NCBI GenBank assembly: GCA_944472135.2
Contig: OX235270.1
Location: forward strand, 57,913,267-57,977,266
Source of the DNA: Trichobilharzia regenti
Taxonomy: Eukaryota; Platyhelminthes; Trematoda; Strigeidida; Schistosomatidae
Length of the DNA stretch: 64,000 nucleotides
Reading direction: 5' to 3'
In this document: positions 36,395-49,205 of the stretch, in pieces
Layout of the letters: every line of letters starts with the position of its first letter
How positions within the stretch are numbered: position 1 is the first letter of the stretch
Position numbers and translations under genes: made by a program
Notes under the pieces: model-generated
The model's input: only the letters and a program-made list of their open reading frames with translations
Databases searched by the model: none
What the model was told of the DNA's origin: nothing

Positions 36395-37150
36395 AAAGTC
36401 AAGTAATTCAGAATGGAAAAATCAGAGATGCCTTTGAAATGAATACAGGAGTAAGAAAAAGCTGCCTACTATCACCGACGGACTGGATCGTGTGGCAGGA
36501 TATCAGGAGCAAGAAAGTGAGCATACAGTGGACCGATAATAAGACTCTAGAATACCAGCAATATGCGGTTAATTTCTGTCACAAAACTCAAAGATCTACG
36601 AGACAGAGAAGATAAAACTAAAAGTGAATTAAGAGAAGACGGAGCTTATGATATCTAGCCAAGAAGAACAAGTGTCAGTTACTATGAACATGGGAAATTT
36701 GAAGGAAGTCACTTTTCTCACTTACCTAAATAGTCATTATTTCAAGTGCAAGCAACACAGATGATGTCAAAGATATGATTGGAAAAACCGAGCAGACCTT
36801 TATCAACCTAAAAGTCAGAGTGAAAATCTGCCGTACTCAGCATTAGTGAACAAGATTATGATTTTAAACACTGAAGTCAAGTCAGTCAGTGATTCTGTAC
36901 GGTCCACACACATACTTAAGGAGTGCTTTGGACTAACTGGCCTGCATTTAAGAAATTAATAATGATTAGAACAAATAGAAATCTATGTCGTGGAGGAAGA
37001 TGATCCAGTGGACTCCCGGTAATTAGGCAGCAAACAATACCACTTCCCCTAACACTGAACACACAGCTGAGCATACACCTTGATGAAAATGAATGAGATG
37101 TTGTCAGCTTGTTCAAGTATTTAAGTCTAAAAACGATCAAAAATTCGAAC
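36395..37150 (+). mobile_element. RTE-like reverse transcriptase relic
   Basis: Plus-strand reading gives VIQNGKIRDAFEMNTGVRKS, CLLSP (RTE block typically TGVRQGCLLSP), then KKVSIQWTDNKTLE and, after loss of the expected FADD block, EKTELMISS. The thumb region follows (DVKDMIGKTEQTFINLKV). Several frame changes and stops occur. The orientation is opposite to the 26570-27345 relic. It ends at a 42-bp TA tract (37161-37202). Confidence 0.7.
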
Positions 37151-37157
37151 ACAGTCA

Positions 37158-37202
<45 letters not shown>

Positions 37203-37206
<4 letters not shown>

Positions 37207-38099
37207 GACTCCGAATACTTTTCAGCAGTCGAATTTTCTTCAGTGGTTTCAGTTAGTTAGTTGACGGACACGTTCCACTGAATTCGCCAATAGTTAAAAA
37301 ATAAATTAAAATTATGTGAAGTGGTATACGTACGCACTTAAACATACGAGAGCTCATTTGAAGTATATAAGTAAACTGAGGCATGAGAACAGTGAAGATT
37401 TTAATAAAATTAGTATATCTATGCATGTCTGTGTAAACATCTTTCGTAATCCAAAAGGCGTATTGTTTGTTACCAAACATCCTGCCTTTTTTGTAAGATA
37501 GCTTGTGTATTTCTCCCCAGCACTCTGTAAATTAAGTTAAGCTAGGCATATTAATCAATTAGAGTTTCTATAAATCAACTTTTTTTCATCTACTTTATGG
37601 AGCAAATAATTTCGATTTCATTTTAGAAAGCAGAAGAAAGCCGCTCCTGCTTGTACAAACAATTATTCTTGCTAAAAAAGTGCTTTTACTTTTGATTTGT
37701 ATTGAGCAAGTATAGCCGTTGGCATATTGAATGTATTTAGTTGATTGATAGTTTGCTTATGGCTATTGATATGATTATTGTTTAAAATTTAGTATACCCA
37801 TCTTAAGTCCATTTAGCGAGTTAATACGCCTATATGATATTTGATGGTTAGAGGCAATCATTCAAAACAGTTTAATCACTTGGCGACATTTTGAAAATGT
37901 CCAAAAATTTTAACCTGAAAAATTCCATTATAACCCTAAAGGCTCTAGAATATTTTGTTCACTGTCATCAAATTACTTATATTACTATTTAAAAGTTTAC
38001 TTATGTTATTAACTCAGCTTCATCTGACACCCGTCTGATGGTTGTAATCAATTAATCGGTGTTGAAAAGATATTTGTAAGTGCTTTGCGCATTGATGGT
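37203..38099. other. Intergenic stretch, nothing recognised
   Basis: No coding signal or repeat copy was recognised. Confidence 0.5.
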
Positions 38100-38300
38100 T
38101 CATATGTAGAATGTTTGCCAGGACCACGGGTTGTCTGGAATCGATTCGTAGGCGATGCACTTCTAAACCTTGCCTAGTTTACTTGTCGATGTTAAACCCG
38201 GAAGAGAGGGTTAGTTGAGTGTGAGGATAGTAGCCCCACTCGGCAAAAAAGCAACACCATCACTAGTGAAACTTCAAAGGTGGAGTTCTTAACTTCTATT
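38100..38300 (+). mobile_element. Decayed SINE-2 copy
   Basis: Weak matches to the SINE-2 series are present: GGCGATGCACTTCTAAACCT in place of GCCGACGCACTCC, then TTAGTTGAG, AGTAGCCCCACT, AACACCATCACTAGTGAAAC and TTCAAA. It lies about 70 bp upstream of a younger copy of the same family. Confidence 0.5.
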
Positions 38301-38368
38301 CAGAAAACAATGAAACAGGTCTAATATAGTTGGAGGTGTTGTAAAAGAACAGTTCTATTTAAGTCATA

Positions 38369-38603
38369 GTGCGTCGGTGGCACAGTGGCACAGTGCTCGC
38401 CCACCATGCATAGGGTCCGGGTTTAATCCCCGGCCGACGCACTCCCAGAGCTGACTAGGCAGTAATAAGACTGGTAAAGAGGGAAGGTTGGTCATGAGGC
38501 AGCAACCCTATCCCGTAAAAATAAACACCACTGTTACCAAAGCTTCATGCCCCTAGCTAGAAGCCCTATGTTCCACTAGGAACGTAAAGGAATAAAAAAA
38601 TTC
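38369..38603 (+). mobile_element. SINE-2 copy with 8-bp target-site duplication
   Basis: The head GTGCGTCGGTGGCACAGTGG is followed by a hairpin around ACCATGCAT, the B box GGTTTAATCCCCGG and the closing CCGACGCAC. The body has GACTGGTAAAGAGGGAAGG. The tail is GAAGCCCTATGTTCCACTAG, GAACGTAAAGGAATAAAAAA. AAGTCATA flanks it at 38361-38368 and 38604-38611. Of all copies, its tail is closest to the RTE-like 3' end. Confidence 0.9.
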
Positions 38604-39619
38604 AAGTCATATGCATGAGACAACTCTAGAAATTGTGGGGAATCTTACCGCACCTTCAAGAACGTAGACCAGTTCTATTCTGTGGTATAGAATAAGTCTC
38701 CCTGTAGAGGTTTATGTTAAATTGACTATATCAGGTGATGACTATGATTCAGTTAACATTCAGTATTCTGCTGAACAATTTTACTTATCTCTTATTAACT
38801 TATTATAAAAGAAGAAGCACCTACCGGAATAATATGTAAAAATGACGTGTTCTCGTTTGTTTTTAATTAAATTAAGATTTTTTGTTGCAGTTACACCCAG
38901 ACAACGAGTTCTTGACAAGATGAAATAAGCATCTTGAATTGCACCATCCACCAGAACCACTCCAAGTCAGCCCTCAGACATCATCTGAGCTTCTGTACTA
39001 GGTATCAACATACCAGCAGAGGCCAAACTTTCGGTCCAATAAATCAAGGTAAAATCAAAGCTGAATTAAAAATAAATAGTAAATTATTCATGTCACACAA
39101 GAGGTAGCCACGTGGCTCATTTGGTCTAGTGGGCAGTGCTTTGACATTTGAAAAGATGGATTTTGGGTTTGGGTCTCAGTAGTAACACTGCCACTGAATG
39201 AGAGTGTAAGGACATTCATCTGACCAGTCCCAAGTAGGTTTTGATGCTCATCCTAGATTCCACTGCTAGTCAGTCTCCACCAGAATCATTTCAGATATGA
39301 TTCTGTTCATGTGCAGATAGTTCGATTCATTGTTTGAAAGCATAATAAGAAAGAACTAACTGCTACTGACTAGCTCATTACTTAACTTAACACCAATCAG
39401 AGAACGTAGACTAGAAAAAGACGATAGAAATCTTTGGACTCAATGTCAAGATCGTGGACAGGCCTAGAGGAAGAGAGCTGACATGTATGAAACTTAGACG
39501 CAGACCTCTTGCTGAATGGTATCTTCCATCAGAATCTGAACCACTACTTAAATGAATGATACGGATAGGATGTAGACAAAGAGCACAGTCAAGCACAAAA
39601 CGAACCTATTTTTTATTTT

Positions 39620-39838
39620 ATTGTTTTTGGAATGGGACACAGGACTTCAAGCTTGAGCTTTGAAGTTTCAGTGGTAATGGTGTTTATTTTTTACGAGGTG
39701 AGATTGCTAGCCTCACTTCCAAACTCTCCTGTTTACTTGGCTTACAATGGGCTTAGCTATGTTTAGGAGTACATCAGCCGGGAAGCAAACCACAGAATAC
39801 TTGCGTGATGGCGAGCACCTTATTGCTGAACCACCAAC
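39620..39838 (-). mobile_element. SINE-2 copy, diverged
   Basis: On the minus strand it has a B-box remnant (GGTTTGCTTCCCGG), GAGAGTTTGGAAGTGAGG, CTAGCAATCTCACC, AACTTCAAAGCTCAAGCTTG and AAGTCCTGTGTCCC. Strongly decayed in the head. Confidence 0.65.
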
Positions 39839-40893
39839 GTTTAATTTAAAACTGGAAGGTATTGGTATAACTTGACTGTAAGGAGTAGAATTTTCTAATT
39901 TATGCACAAAAGTTATAACGACTGGAAGAATTATAAGAACTGGAATCGAGCCCAAAGTGATTACTGTTTGAGTCCAGTGAAATAAAAACTAGAAGTCACG
40001 AGTTTAAAAATGTGACATAATATAACGTTGTACACATTGTCATTGTTGTCCTTAAAAAACCTAGCAAAAAAACACTTTGGCATCTGAAGAGTCAGATCAC
40101 TTGTTTACGCTTTGCTGGAAATACGTTCTCACTAAGTGGCGTGCTGGTATATCTACCTACCGAGTCCCAGATAGGACAAATTAATGCCACTCTGGGTTCC
40201 ACTGGAAGACACAATTTTAAGAAATCAGGATTTCAAATAACAAGAATGAATTCAGTGAGATATATTTATTCATCCGAGCTAGTTAATAAATGATAGAGTG
40301 AAAACAAGGACGAAGCAGTTTGCAGGAAAGACATGTGGAGTAACAGAGTGATCTGGGGCTAACAGTCACCTTTATTTTCTCTGTACAACAACTTCTCTTA
40401 TGCTGCTAATTAGTCCAACGAGAATGCGAAATCCTAAGTGGATTTTTATTCGTTAGTTTACCGATCACCTAAGTTCTTGTACAGATTCGTATTATGGTCA
40501 TAGATATACAGCTAAAGTATAAGTGAACTTATTATAAAAGTATATTGTGCTACAGAACATAAGAAATGTCTTTAATACTTCTTTCATTTTATCGGTTATT
40601 TGTTTGAGTTAAAAGTATTACCAATCACTAAACAGACGGATGAAAGAAGGCATAGTAAGTAGTTAAACGTAAAATAGAACCGACGAAGTAATTCTCTGAA
40701 TACAAAAAAATGGATTAGCTAGGGATCACCTGTACTACAGCTGTCAATAAAAGTAAATTGTTACACGAATTGTTTATGCAGAATAACAGTTTACCGAATA
40801 AATAAATCATCAGTAGTGTGTCAGTCTTTAGGATGAAACTATTCTTAGAGGTAGGCGTAGTACTGTATTACTGGAACAAAAGTATTCTTTCAT

Positions 40894-41146
40894 TCAACCC
40901 TTCCGGAAATGCAGAATTTTCTTCTCTCCGGTACGGTCTATGATGAAGACTTTTTTTATTAAAGTCTCATCGATAGGCATTGTGGAATTTTTTTTAACCA
41001 CTTTTATTAGCCATTCATCTATACATTTGCCCATCCAAAAGGTAGTATTGCCTTCCGCAAACTCATTGCGTACAGAAATAACATTCCAGTGTGAATATGC
41101 CACGTTTCCTAATGGAAGTATATTCAGATATGCTTCCAACCTCTAT
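40894..41146 (-). CDS. Possible terminal exon of an unknown gene
   Basis: The minus-strand frame of about 82 codons reads like real protein: LEAYLNILPLGNVAYSHW, then KCIDEWLIKVVKKNSTMP, then VFIIDRTGEKKILHFRKG and a stop. A possible acceptor (AAAATAG|AGGTTGG) lies just before it. I do not recognise the family. A 93-codon frame is open on the opposite strand, which weakens the case. No polyadenylation signal or neighbouring exon was identified. Confidence 0.3.
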
Positions 41147-43582
41147 TTTGTGTATACAGATTCGGTTTATCAAGTTGTCGTGTTGATGTTAAAGCACTAT
41201 CTGTACAGGCATTGGGTTTAGTGACTAAGAATTTCATTCAAGGATAAAAGTACAGATTCTTAGATAGTTCACACAATTTGGATTATTACTGCATATCATC
41301 GTGGTCTACGACTGGTTAAAGCTTCATAGTCTGACTGGGATGCATCGCCTTGATAAGACTAGTCTGTTTTAATGTTTGCTATTTACACCAGAACACTAAT
41401 GCCAATTGGAATAACGAAACGTGAAATCAAGGCTGGTTTACATAATGCTGAGTTCTTTATTCATTTTTAAGCCCGCATACACCAGTGTACGTAAAATCAA
41501 TAAATTACTGAAAGAGAGTTTGTTTCTCCAGTAGTATTATTATGCATTTTGAGAGGGAGTGACCAGATGGACAGAGAACAATAGATTTATCCCATTCCTC
41601 TTTCACTATCTCCTCTCCTTCTGTCTCTTCCTCTTGCCTTCCCTTTAAGAAATACTTTTAAAATCACTATCATTCTGAAGTGTACTTATTACTGTAGTCG
41701 TTGAGAGATTATCAGAGAAACATTAAAAATTCATCTCATTTTTCTGCCTTATAATGTTAATAATAATTCAAACAAATGAACTTGATTTAATTTATTAAAA
41801 TGAGTCTTTCTTTCTTTGCAGACAGTAAAACAAAGTCAATTGACTAACTTCTTCGATATGCAAAACAAATTTGCATTGCATTTTTTGTCGTTGTTGATTT
41901 TTGTTGTCCGCTCTCACCCTTCTACTATCCTAACACTTCTCTTTTTCTTTACTTTCGTTTATACTTCTGCCATCGTCTTTTTTGCATCAATCCTGGATAG
42001 ACTATTCTGATTAAGTTAATTCTGAGGTAATGAGGTGGCACGATGTGAGTATATCCGCATACACACACACATGCATAATTACGCATAAATGGGCACGTGA
42101 CAAACAAAAACTCAGGATGAATAGGAAGCCGAAATCTTAGAAATTGTTACGCATTCACTGTACTCTTGTCTCCAAAACTAAATTAGCTAACATTTTACTA
42201 ATAGAAAGTCAAAGAACAGGATGCAAGAATTTATGCTCAGAGCTTCCGACATCAATAGAAAAAAATTAGTTCATTCATTATCATTAATTATTTGATTTCT
42301 CTGCTGATTCTTGATATGCTTTAGTTTAATTAAATATGCTTTCTAGTATAATTGGTCTTAAAATATCAGATGACTAGTTCACAATGTAGATTGTAAAACA
42401 CTAACTTTCGATTAACATAACTCTGCTGACGAATAAGATTGGTTATAAGCCTCTAGTTACTTGGTGAGGTGTGTCCGTCAACAAGATTGTTGAGTATCTC
42501 TGTCTCACCTGTTTGACAATCACCCAATCAATACTACAGGTTGAAAGTAGTGGGCTGATGATATACACAGTGCTAGTGTTATCAGCTGCTAAGCCATTTA
42601 AAACAAATCAGAAGGAATGTTCACTTGTTAGTTAATGTTTTTGAGTGCCTTATTCTGTCAGCTGGCGTGTGTTGTTCTTTAAACACTCGTATGGGTTTTT
42701 GATTAGCCCTTGAGGCTTGTCACTGTGAAGAGTTTCATCATGAAGGTTTCGTGACATAAAAGAATCTAATCTGAATGACAGATCTATTTATCAGTAAAGA
42801 AGAACTAACCAGTGATTGTAGTGAGCACTCTATACCCGTTTCAAAGAGACTGTTAGCCCTGCCAAGAAGTGTAACCAGGTATGAGTCACACATTTTTACA
42901 CACAAATGCACTGAGTAGTATGTTATATAAAATTAATGTTCTCATACAAACTGAGTACTAAACATTCAGCAATGCTTAGAGAGATTCTGAAGTCTGTCGC
43001 TTGAATCCTCTATGCTGTTTGAAGATTGTTAGTGCTTGTCATAGGGCCCAGTGACAATGTTCTTACAACAAGCTGAGATAAAAGCAGGATTTTCTGCCCC
43101 AGTGGTGGATATTGACCTATAAGAAACGATTTGTAGATATTCTTTTTATTACTTACGTGTAGCAATCTACAGGAAAGTACATCTGAACACTCAATGAGAC
43201 ACAGTCTCATTACTTCCTTTCATCGAAAACTATAAATAATAATATGATACTGAGTTACTTATGCTGTAGTCTAAACAATAAGTTTTAATTTGTAAATATG
43301 AAGAGATTCTAAGCAATGATTCTCATTTTTCTTAGTCACTTAATGAAACTCAAGACATACAGTATTATTGCTAAGTGACTTTTAAGTTCTTACAGCAAAG
43401 TACAGTGCACTACATTATTGCGTACGTGAATAACAAGTACCTATCAGAGGGGAACAAACTTAATTGAAATTTCAGTGATCATTCAATGACCAGTTAGTGT
43501 GCATTTACCTACTTTTGCCTTATAAAAACTTTGTGTTTTACGGTTGAAGTCTAAAGCTTGAGGAAAGCAGGAGATTACTCAT
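41147..43582. other. Intergenic stretch, no gene recognised
   Basis: Short frames only (for example 41816-42010, hydrophobic, T-rich). A small (AC)n run lies at about 42061-42070. Nothing else was seen. Confidence 0.45.
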
Positions 43583-43829
43583 TTTTAATTATTTTTAATT
43601 TTATTCCTTCACGTTCCCGAGTGGAACATAGGGCTTCAAGCTAGAGGCTTGAAGTTTCTGTAGCAGTGCTTATTTTACAGGATGGGGTTGCTAGCCTCAT
43701 GCCCAACCTTTCCTTTTTACCAGAATTATTTCTGGCTTAGCGAGGTAATGGAGTGAGTCGGCCAGGGATCGAACCCCAAACCATGTGCATGGTCGGCGAG
43801 CGTCCTAACAGCTGTGCCACCGACGCACT
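43583..43829 (-). mobile_element. SINE-2 copy with perfect 11-bp target-site duplication
   Basis: On the minus strand: AGTGCGTCGGTGGCACAGCT, a hairpin GACCATGCACATGGTT, the B box GGTTCGATCCC, then the SINE-2 body and the tail GAAGCCCTATGTTCCACTCG, GGAACGTGAAGGAATAAAAT. AGATTACTCAT flanks it at 43572-43582 and 43830-43840. This is the best preserved copy and fixes both ends of the family. Confidence 0.94.
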
Positions 43830-44429
43830 AGATTACTCATGCACAGTCATAAAATGAGCTAAATACTTGATGGTTAATTTGAATTCAGTATATCATTTAT
43901 TTTTCATCAAAGTCATATAATCTATGAACTCAGGTGAATAGTGTTCAACAGAGAACTAGCTATTTCTGTACATCATTTGTTTGATTCAGACTAATAAGTT
44001 ATTCATATTGTGGCTGATCCCTTGGGAATCTGAAGTGTTTTGTTTACCTTTATTTTAACTAACCGACTAGCTAAATTTCTAGACAGCATTTTGAAATTTA
44101 TTCACTGTCAGTGTTTATCAAGGAATTTCATTCCTCATTTAAACCACAAATTATTTTGAAGTTTTAATAACTTTTTGTCTGTCTGACTGACTGAGTTTCA
44201 ACGTAAGACTGCAAAGAAACGCAGCAGTTGAATCTGTCACATTATATGTAGCACATGAAGGTAGAGAAAAAAACTCCAGTTTAATGTAATAAACGGAAGG
44301 ATAGGGGTGAAAAGGTGGCTATTGGAGTAACATGAGGACTTAGTGGATAGGGGAGATCAAAAAGAGTGATTATATCTACACTGCTGAGGGAAATTCTGAA
44401 CCTTATCACAGACAGTCCCCAGTTATGGA

Positions 44430-45175
44430 TTTATGTCAGATTTTAGTTTGACCACCCGTAACTCTTTTCCAATCTAATCCTATGTCAGTTAATATTGCTC
44501 GTAGAGGAAGGCGGTTGCTTGGTATGTTCTGCGTGTGTCCTAGCCATCTTAATCGATGTGGCTTCATAACCTCACTACCCTCCTTACCTAGCACTACGTA
44601 CACGCTGAATACTTCTCAGTGTCGTATACCACTTAAAAGGAAAGATGAAATACAAACATCTGTGGTCAAAGACACTTAGTCTTTTCACATCTTCCACTTT
44701 CAATATTCGTGTCTCATAGCCAAAAGGAGCACAGATCAAACTCCCTAACAATATGCACGTCTTTTGTCCGATGGCTGTATATCACCACCACACTAGAGGT
44801 CACCTAGATTAGCTAGTGTCATGAGATCTCAGATTTTGACCTCAATTAGTTCAATAGGGTTGAGATGACTTCACAAATAAGCGAATTTGTCAGCAGGTTT
44901 CTACTAGGAGCCGCTGTAGTTCAGTCCTGCATCGTCATGAGTTCCTTCAAGGTTGCAGATACGCCTTACTGATGAGTGCCAGCTAGTACAAAACCCAGGT
45001 CCAAGGCTTCCTGCTGATTGCCTCCAACTATCTATTATCATCAAATCAGTGGACATTTTGCCAAACATTCAACCGGTCATACTCAAGGTGTTCCGCAGAC
45101 TCTACGCTTTTTCACCGTCCTCACCTATAAGGCCGGTATCATCCGCATAATCCAAGTTGACGAAATTTTTCTCTG
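44430..45175 (-). mobile_element. Non-LTR retrotransposon RT relic with nested repeat
   Basis: Minus-strand reading in order: VNLDYADDTGLIGEDGEKA (catalytic YADD) and SLRNTLSMTG; then, beyond an insertion, FAYL, LNPIELIEVKI, LANLGDL; then APFGYETRILKVEDVKRLSV, FDHRCL; and at the C-terminal end HRLRWLGHTQNIPSNRLPLR, DIGLDWKRVTGGQTKI. The order RT palm, thumb, and RLRWLGH/RMP motif fits a known type of trematode LINE. It carries stops and frameshifts. The middle is interrupted by a hammerhead-bearing repeat in the opposite orientation. Confidence 0.75.
44885..45065 (+). repeat. Hammerhead-bearing SINE-like repeat inside the LINE relic
   Basis: The core is CTGATGA (44969-44975), stem II GTGC and GTAC (44976-44979 and 44986-44989) around loop CAGCTA, then AAAAC in place of the consensus GAAAC. 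Stem II pairs fully with one G-T. The single G-to-A change at the first core purine would be expected to abolish cleavage. The right part CCCAGGTCC to TTGCCTCCAACT matches the copies at 3340-3600 and, inverted, at 33165. Borders are approximate, placed by where LINE similarity resumes. Confidence 0.62.
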
Positions 45176-48100
45176 GTAACAAGTTTGAATGATGAAAGTA
45201 TTTGCTTCCTCTTTTAATATGACCTTTAAACTGACTAGTCAAGGTTAACAGAAGCGTGAATTCATTTGACCGAAGGATAAATTGAAAAATGTTAACTAAA
45301 ACCCCGCTGACTAGTTTTTTTTATAAGGATGGCTAATAATAGGGTAGGAAAAACCACTTCCTACATGAGGTAGTGGAGGTACGTAGAGGTAACTGAGTCA
45401 TCATGATGACTAATGGAGGGGTGCGCAGAAAGAAATCTCTTGAACTCAGCGATAAAAGTAAATCAATTTAGACAAAAATGAACACATAACAGGAACGAAT
45501 CTGATTGTGAACATTGAATTTGGGGTGAGAAATCCATATGTCTACGTCACTTAGAATGGTTTTACACTGTTTGTTGAATTTATCAATTTAAAGCTTGTTC
45601 TTCTCTTCTCATCTTCACCGTCTAGTTGTGACTGGATGGTAAGAAACTGCAAGTGTATCAAAATAATTATTTGAATTGTTACTCACAGGGAATCACAAAC
45701 TATTTCTTCAGCTTAGTGGAAACCTACTACTTTCATTTGATATTTAATAAGCCTGCAGCTTGTTAGTTTACACCACTGTCCAAAAAGTGAATGACTACTT
45801 TCAGTCAGTAACGGTGATTCATAAATGCCTTGTAACAGTAGCTGACTCAAGCTTTCAGTGTACTCTTAGGATACGTGTACATGAATCCTGATATAATGAT
45901 GATCTTGAACGAAGTATTTTCTAAAATTACACCTTTTATCATAACTACCTTATCAGCTTCACTTACAAGCGAAATAACCGGGGTGTGAAAGTTCGACAGG
46001 AATTATACTTCATTATTACAAAAAGCTTAAGTTTGGTTGGGTGACTGACTGATTCATCATTACTGATAGAAATAAGACTATTCAAGTCGAACGTGCTGAG
46101 AAAACACTGATGTGACTACCTGTAATTCAGCGAAGAGTTTAAAGACTAAAGTGTGCTACAAATCGGTGAGCTAACATTTAGGATATTCAATATCTGATGA
46201 CACAGCTGGTATTCCGCTGAACAACAGTTCGAATGAATACTTTCAGCTGTTTCGTTCAACAGCTTGATTGTCCACCTGTCAATTATTTGGCCAGTTTCGT
46301 TCTTCGTTCATTCCTCGAACATTATATACTATTTTCGCATAGTTTTTTTTTTTAGTATAAACCACTTTCATTTCTGTATTAATCCAAAAGTATGGTTCAG
46401 ATTAACGTCTTCCACTCCCATCACTTCTCATCCATCTGAATTTTCTCATCAAACAAGAACAAGGGAAGAAAGTTTTCTGTCATTATTATGTAAGCATTAA
46501 CAACCATCTTTGTATATAGCATATATATTAAATTTACACTGAGAGACCAAAGGAAAAAGAGGCTTTTTTTGTTCACTTAAGTAATGACGATGAATCTTGT
46601 TTTCACTTTGATCAAGTCTACTGCTATTTATTATGTTCTGATTAATTTACAAATCCAGTAAGTAATTTAGTCTTAATCTCGGCAAAATACAACTTAACTC
46701 TGTGTCAATGAGAGAAGGACCTTTTGGGGGAAAAGTCACCTGAAAATCGAGGCACAGATAGTTGTATGAAATGAAATTAGCCAAAAAAAATTCCTGGCAG
46801 ACAGGAATTCTATCCTTGTAGATAGGTGTCAGTAGTATTGGTAAGCTGTTGTTAAGTGTTTAGACACAATAAAAATGTTTACTCAACTTAATACAATACT
46901 ACTAGATGTGAGCGTTGTTAAAATACTGTTGGAATATTTGGAAGGTGCATGGCTACTATCTCTTCAAACATCTTCCTTTCAGATCAGTTTTAAGCACGTC
47001 TAGCTTTGTTATCATACTACATAAAGATGGTAAAGTCAATGAAGTAAGAGCAGCATTAACGTTGTTCGTCAACTGATCAGTTTCATTAGTAATCAAAGAT
47101 GTACACACAAGGACAATATTCACTTAAAATATGAGTTTTCTTTGAATACAATTCTGGTTACTGAGATATTTATGTAATATGCCGAATTAACTATGACTAC
47201 TTATCTACCAGTCTAAGTGCTCAAACAAAATGAAGCTCTGGGTTGACTAAGAAAACATCGTACTTCATACTTTTGAAAGGTGAATTGAGAAAGGTTTTTA
47301 AAATTTTAATCAACCTTCTAGATAATATCGAGGGGATCCCGCACTATATAAATATATACACAGACAAAGCAGAATAGATTTCATACTTCCAGTGTCTCGC
47401 TTAGTTGTAGTGAAGACAAGATAGAAGGTATAAATGACTATGGTGATGTGGTTATTTACATGTCCTCATTAGAGGCAGAGTCAAAGAGAGAAATCTAGTT
47501 AAGTGCAAGAAAGCTCAGTTGGACATTTATGTTGTTTCAGGATAATGTAGGTAGAAATCAAAGAAACTAGAAACACTAACACCTTCAGGTAACAAAATAA
47601 GTCCATTAAAAGTAATCTACTGATTACTGGTTTAAAGACATAAGTGTATACAACCACTAACAACTTTTATAAGAAGGGAATAATCATTCCCATTCTCCTA
47701 CGAAAACACTCTAAACTCATTAGTAAACATAAGGATTGTTTCAGTTTCAGCACATATGCCTGCGTGTTAAAGTTAAACGTGGCTATAGGTAGCCTCTACT
47801 ATAACGCACTATAAAACAGACAAGAATTAAAAGACTAGCCATTACTGTCGATACAAGTGAGTTGTCAGTCAGATTCTTAATCACCTATCTCGCGGAATTC
47901 ATCTGTTACTCAGTACGACTCGAAAAACTGTCGTAATAGTTAACACGGATGTATATATATATATATATATGTACAGAAAGTATTGTCCAAGACTTCATTC
48001 TTTCCTGGCTTTGTTCTGAAGTATATGAAGCTTGAATTTAAAGGGAATATTTGATGATATTTCAAGGGAGACATTTTCTCACCAAGGCGTTTTTAGTTTC

Positions 48101-49139
48101 TAATAAATTTTGTCCATATCTACATGATAGTTCAATGAACACTTCTTTACAGTTAAAAAACATGGCTAATGGAAAAGGAAGATATGAAGAAATTAGTCCT
48201 ACTCAATTACAGCTGTCGATGTTCAGTTTCTCTTGTTATATGGTACAATATGATAAGTACTAATGAGGCGTTAAACGGAGAGGGAAAATTAGTCGTTCAG
48301 GTAGTCACGCTATATTAGTTGAGATGGCAACAGTCATCCACGGTAAGCAATAATGGTTGACACCGGACTAGGCTGTTAAATGTTTAGGTAGGTATACGGA
48401 AACACACCAGCATCTGGTTTGAGCCATGTGGTGAAGTGTGAGCTGTCTGGACAGAAACCTCAAGATGCTGAAAATCAGTGATTCGAGACTGCTGGTGACA
48501 GGGCTCAAAATTGTTCTAAGCTGAGCATATGTAAATTTCCGCATACATTTATGCTTATTGTTATTCTGATGCGTTTCTTTTTTTTACCTTTATGCATACT
48601 TCTATGAAGATTGACAAAATTAACCAATAGACTTTCGTGAAAAGGTCTAAGTTGATAAACAGTTGACTGTAGTTCACTTGGAAAAACAGATGTTTGTATG
48701 GATACCATTACGCAGCATTGGTGTGTGTATATGTGGTGTGCGTTTTCAAAAACATTCATAGCTCCAGAGATATCAACGATGACAGAATAAATATCTTTTC
48801 TCCAAACATATTTAGCGGAAGATCATAGTGATACTTATCCTTTTACGAGTAAAAATGGTTTTAAGTTGGAAGTGTCAATATCTCACTAAGGGTATGGAAG
48901 TATTTGTGTATAGTGGAATTCGAAACTTAAAGTAGTGGTGAAGTTAATGATATAATCAATTCAGCCATATAAGCAGCTAAATTTTAATAGATTTGTGAAG
49001 ACTAACATCTAAAAACTGAGTAATGTTCACTTAAGCACCGGTGAAAATAGTCAGGAGACGAGTTTAGCACAGGACAACGTGGAAAATTTACCGATAGTAG
49101 ATCTGTCTGTTACTCATCACAGTATAGGTTTAAATTGAA
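45176..49139. other. Intergenic stretch, no gene recognised
   Basis: Only short frames without motifs. A TA tract lies at 47952-47970. Nothing else was seen. Confidence 0.45.
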
Positions 49140-49205
49140 AGTTCTGTTTCAGGCTTTGCATATACATTACCGATGAGTAACAGCCAACGAAAAACACCAT
49201 TAGAG
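49140..49205 (+). repeat. Hammerhead-like core in a short repeat remnant
   Basis: CCGATGA (consensus CTGATGA, second base changed) is followed by GTAACAGCCAAC, giving a 2-bp stem II GT/AC, then GAAAAAC. The wording TCAGGCTTTGCATATACATT, ACCGATGAGTAACAGCCAAC resembles the hammerhead repeats at 3340 and 44885. It is a remnant only. Confidence 0.4.
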
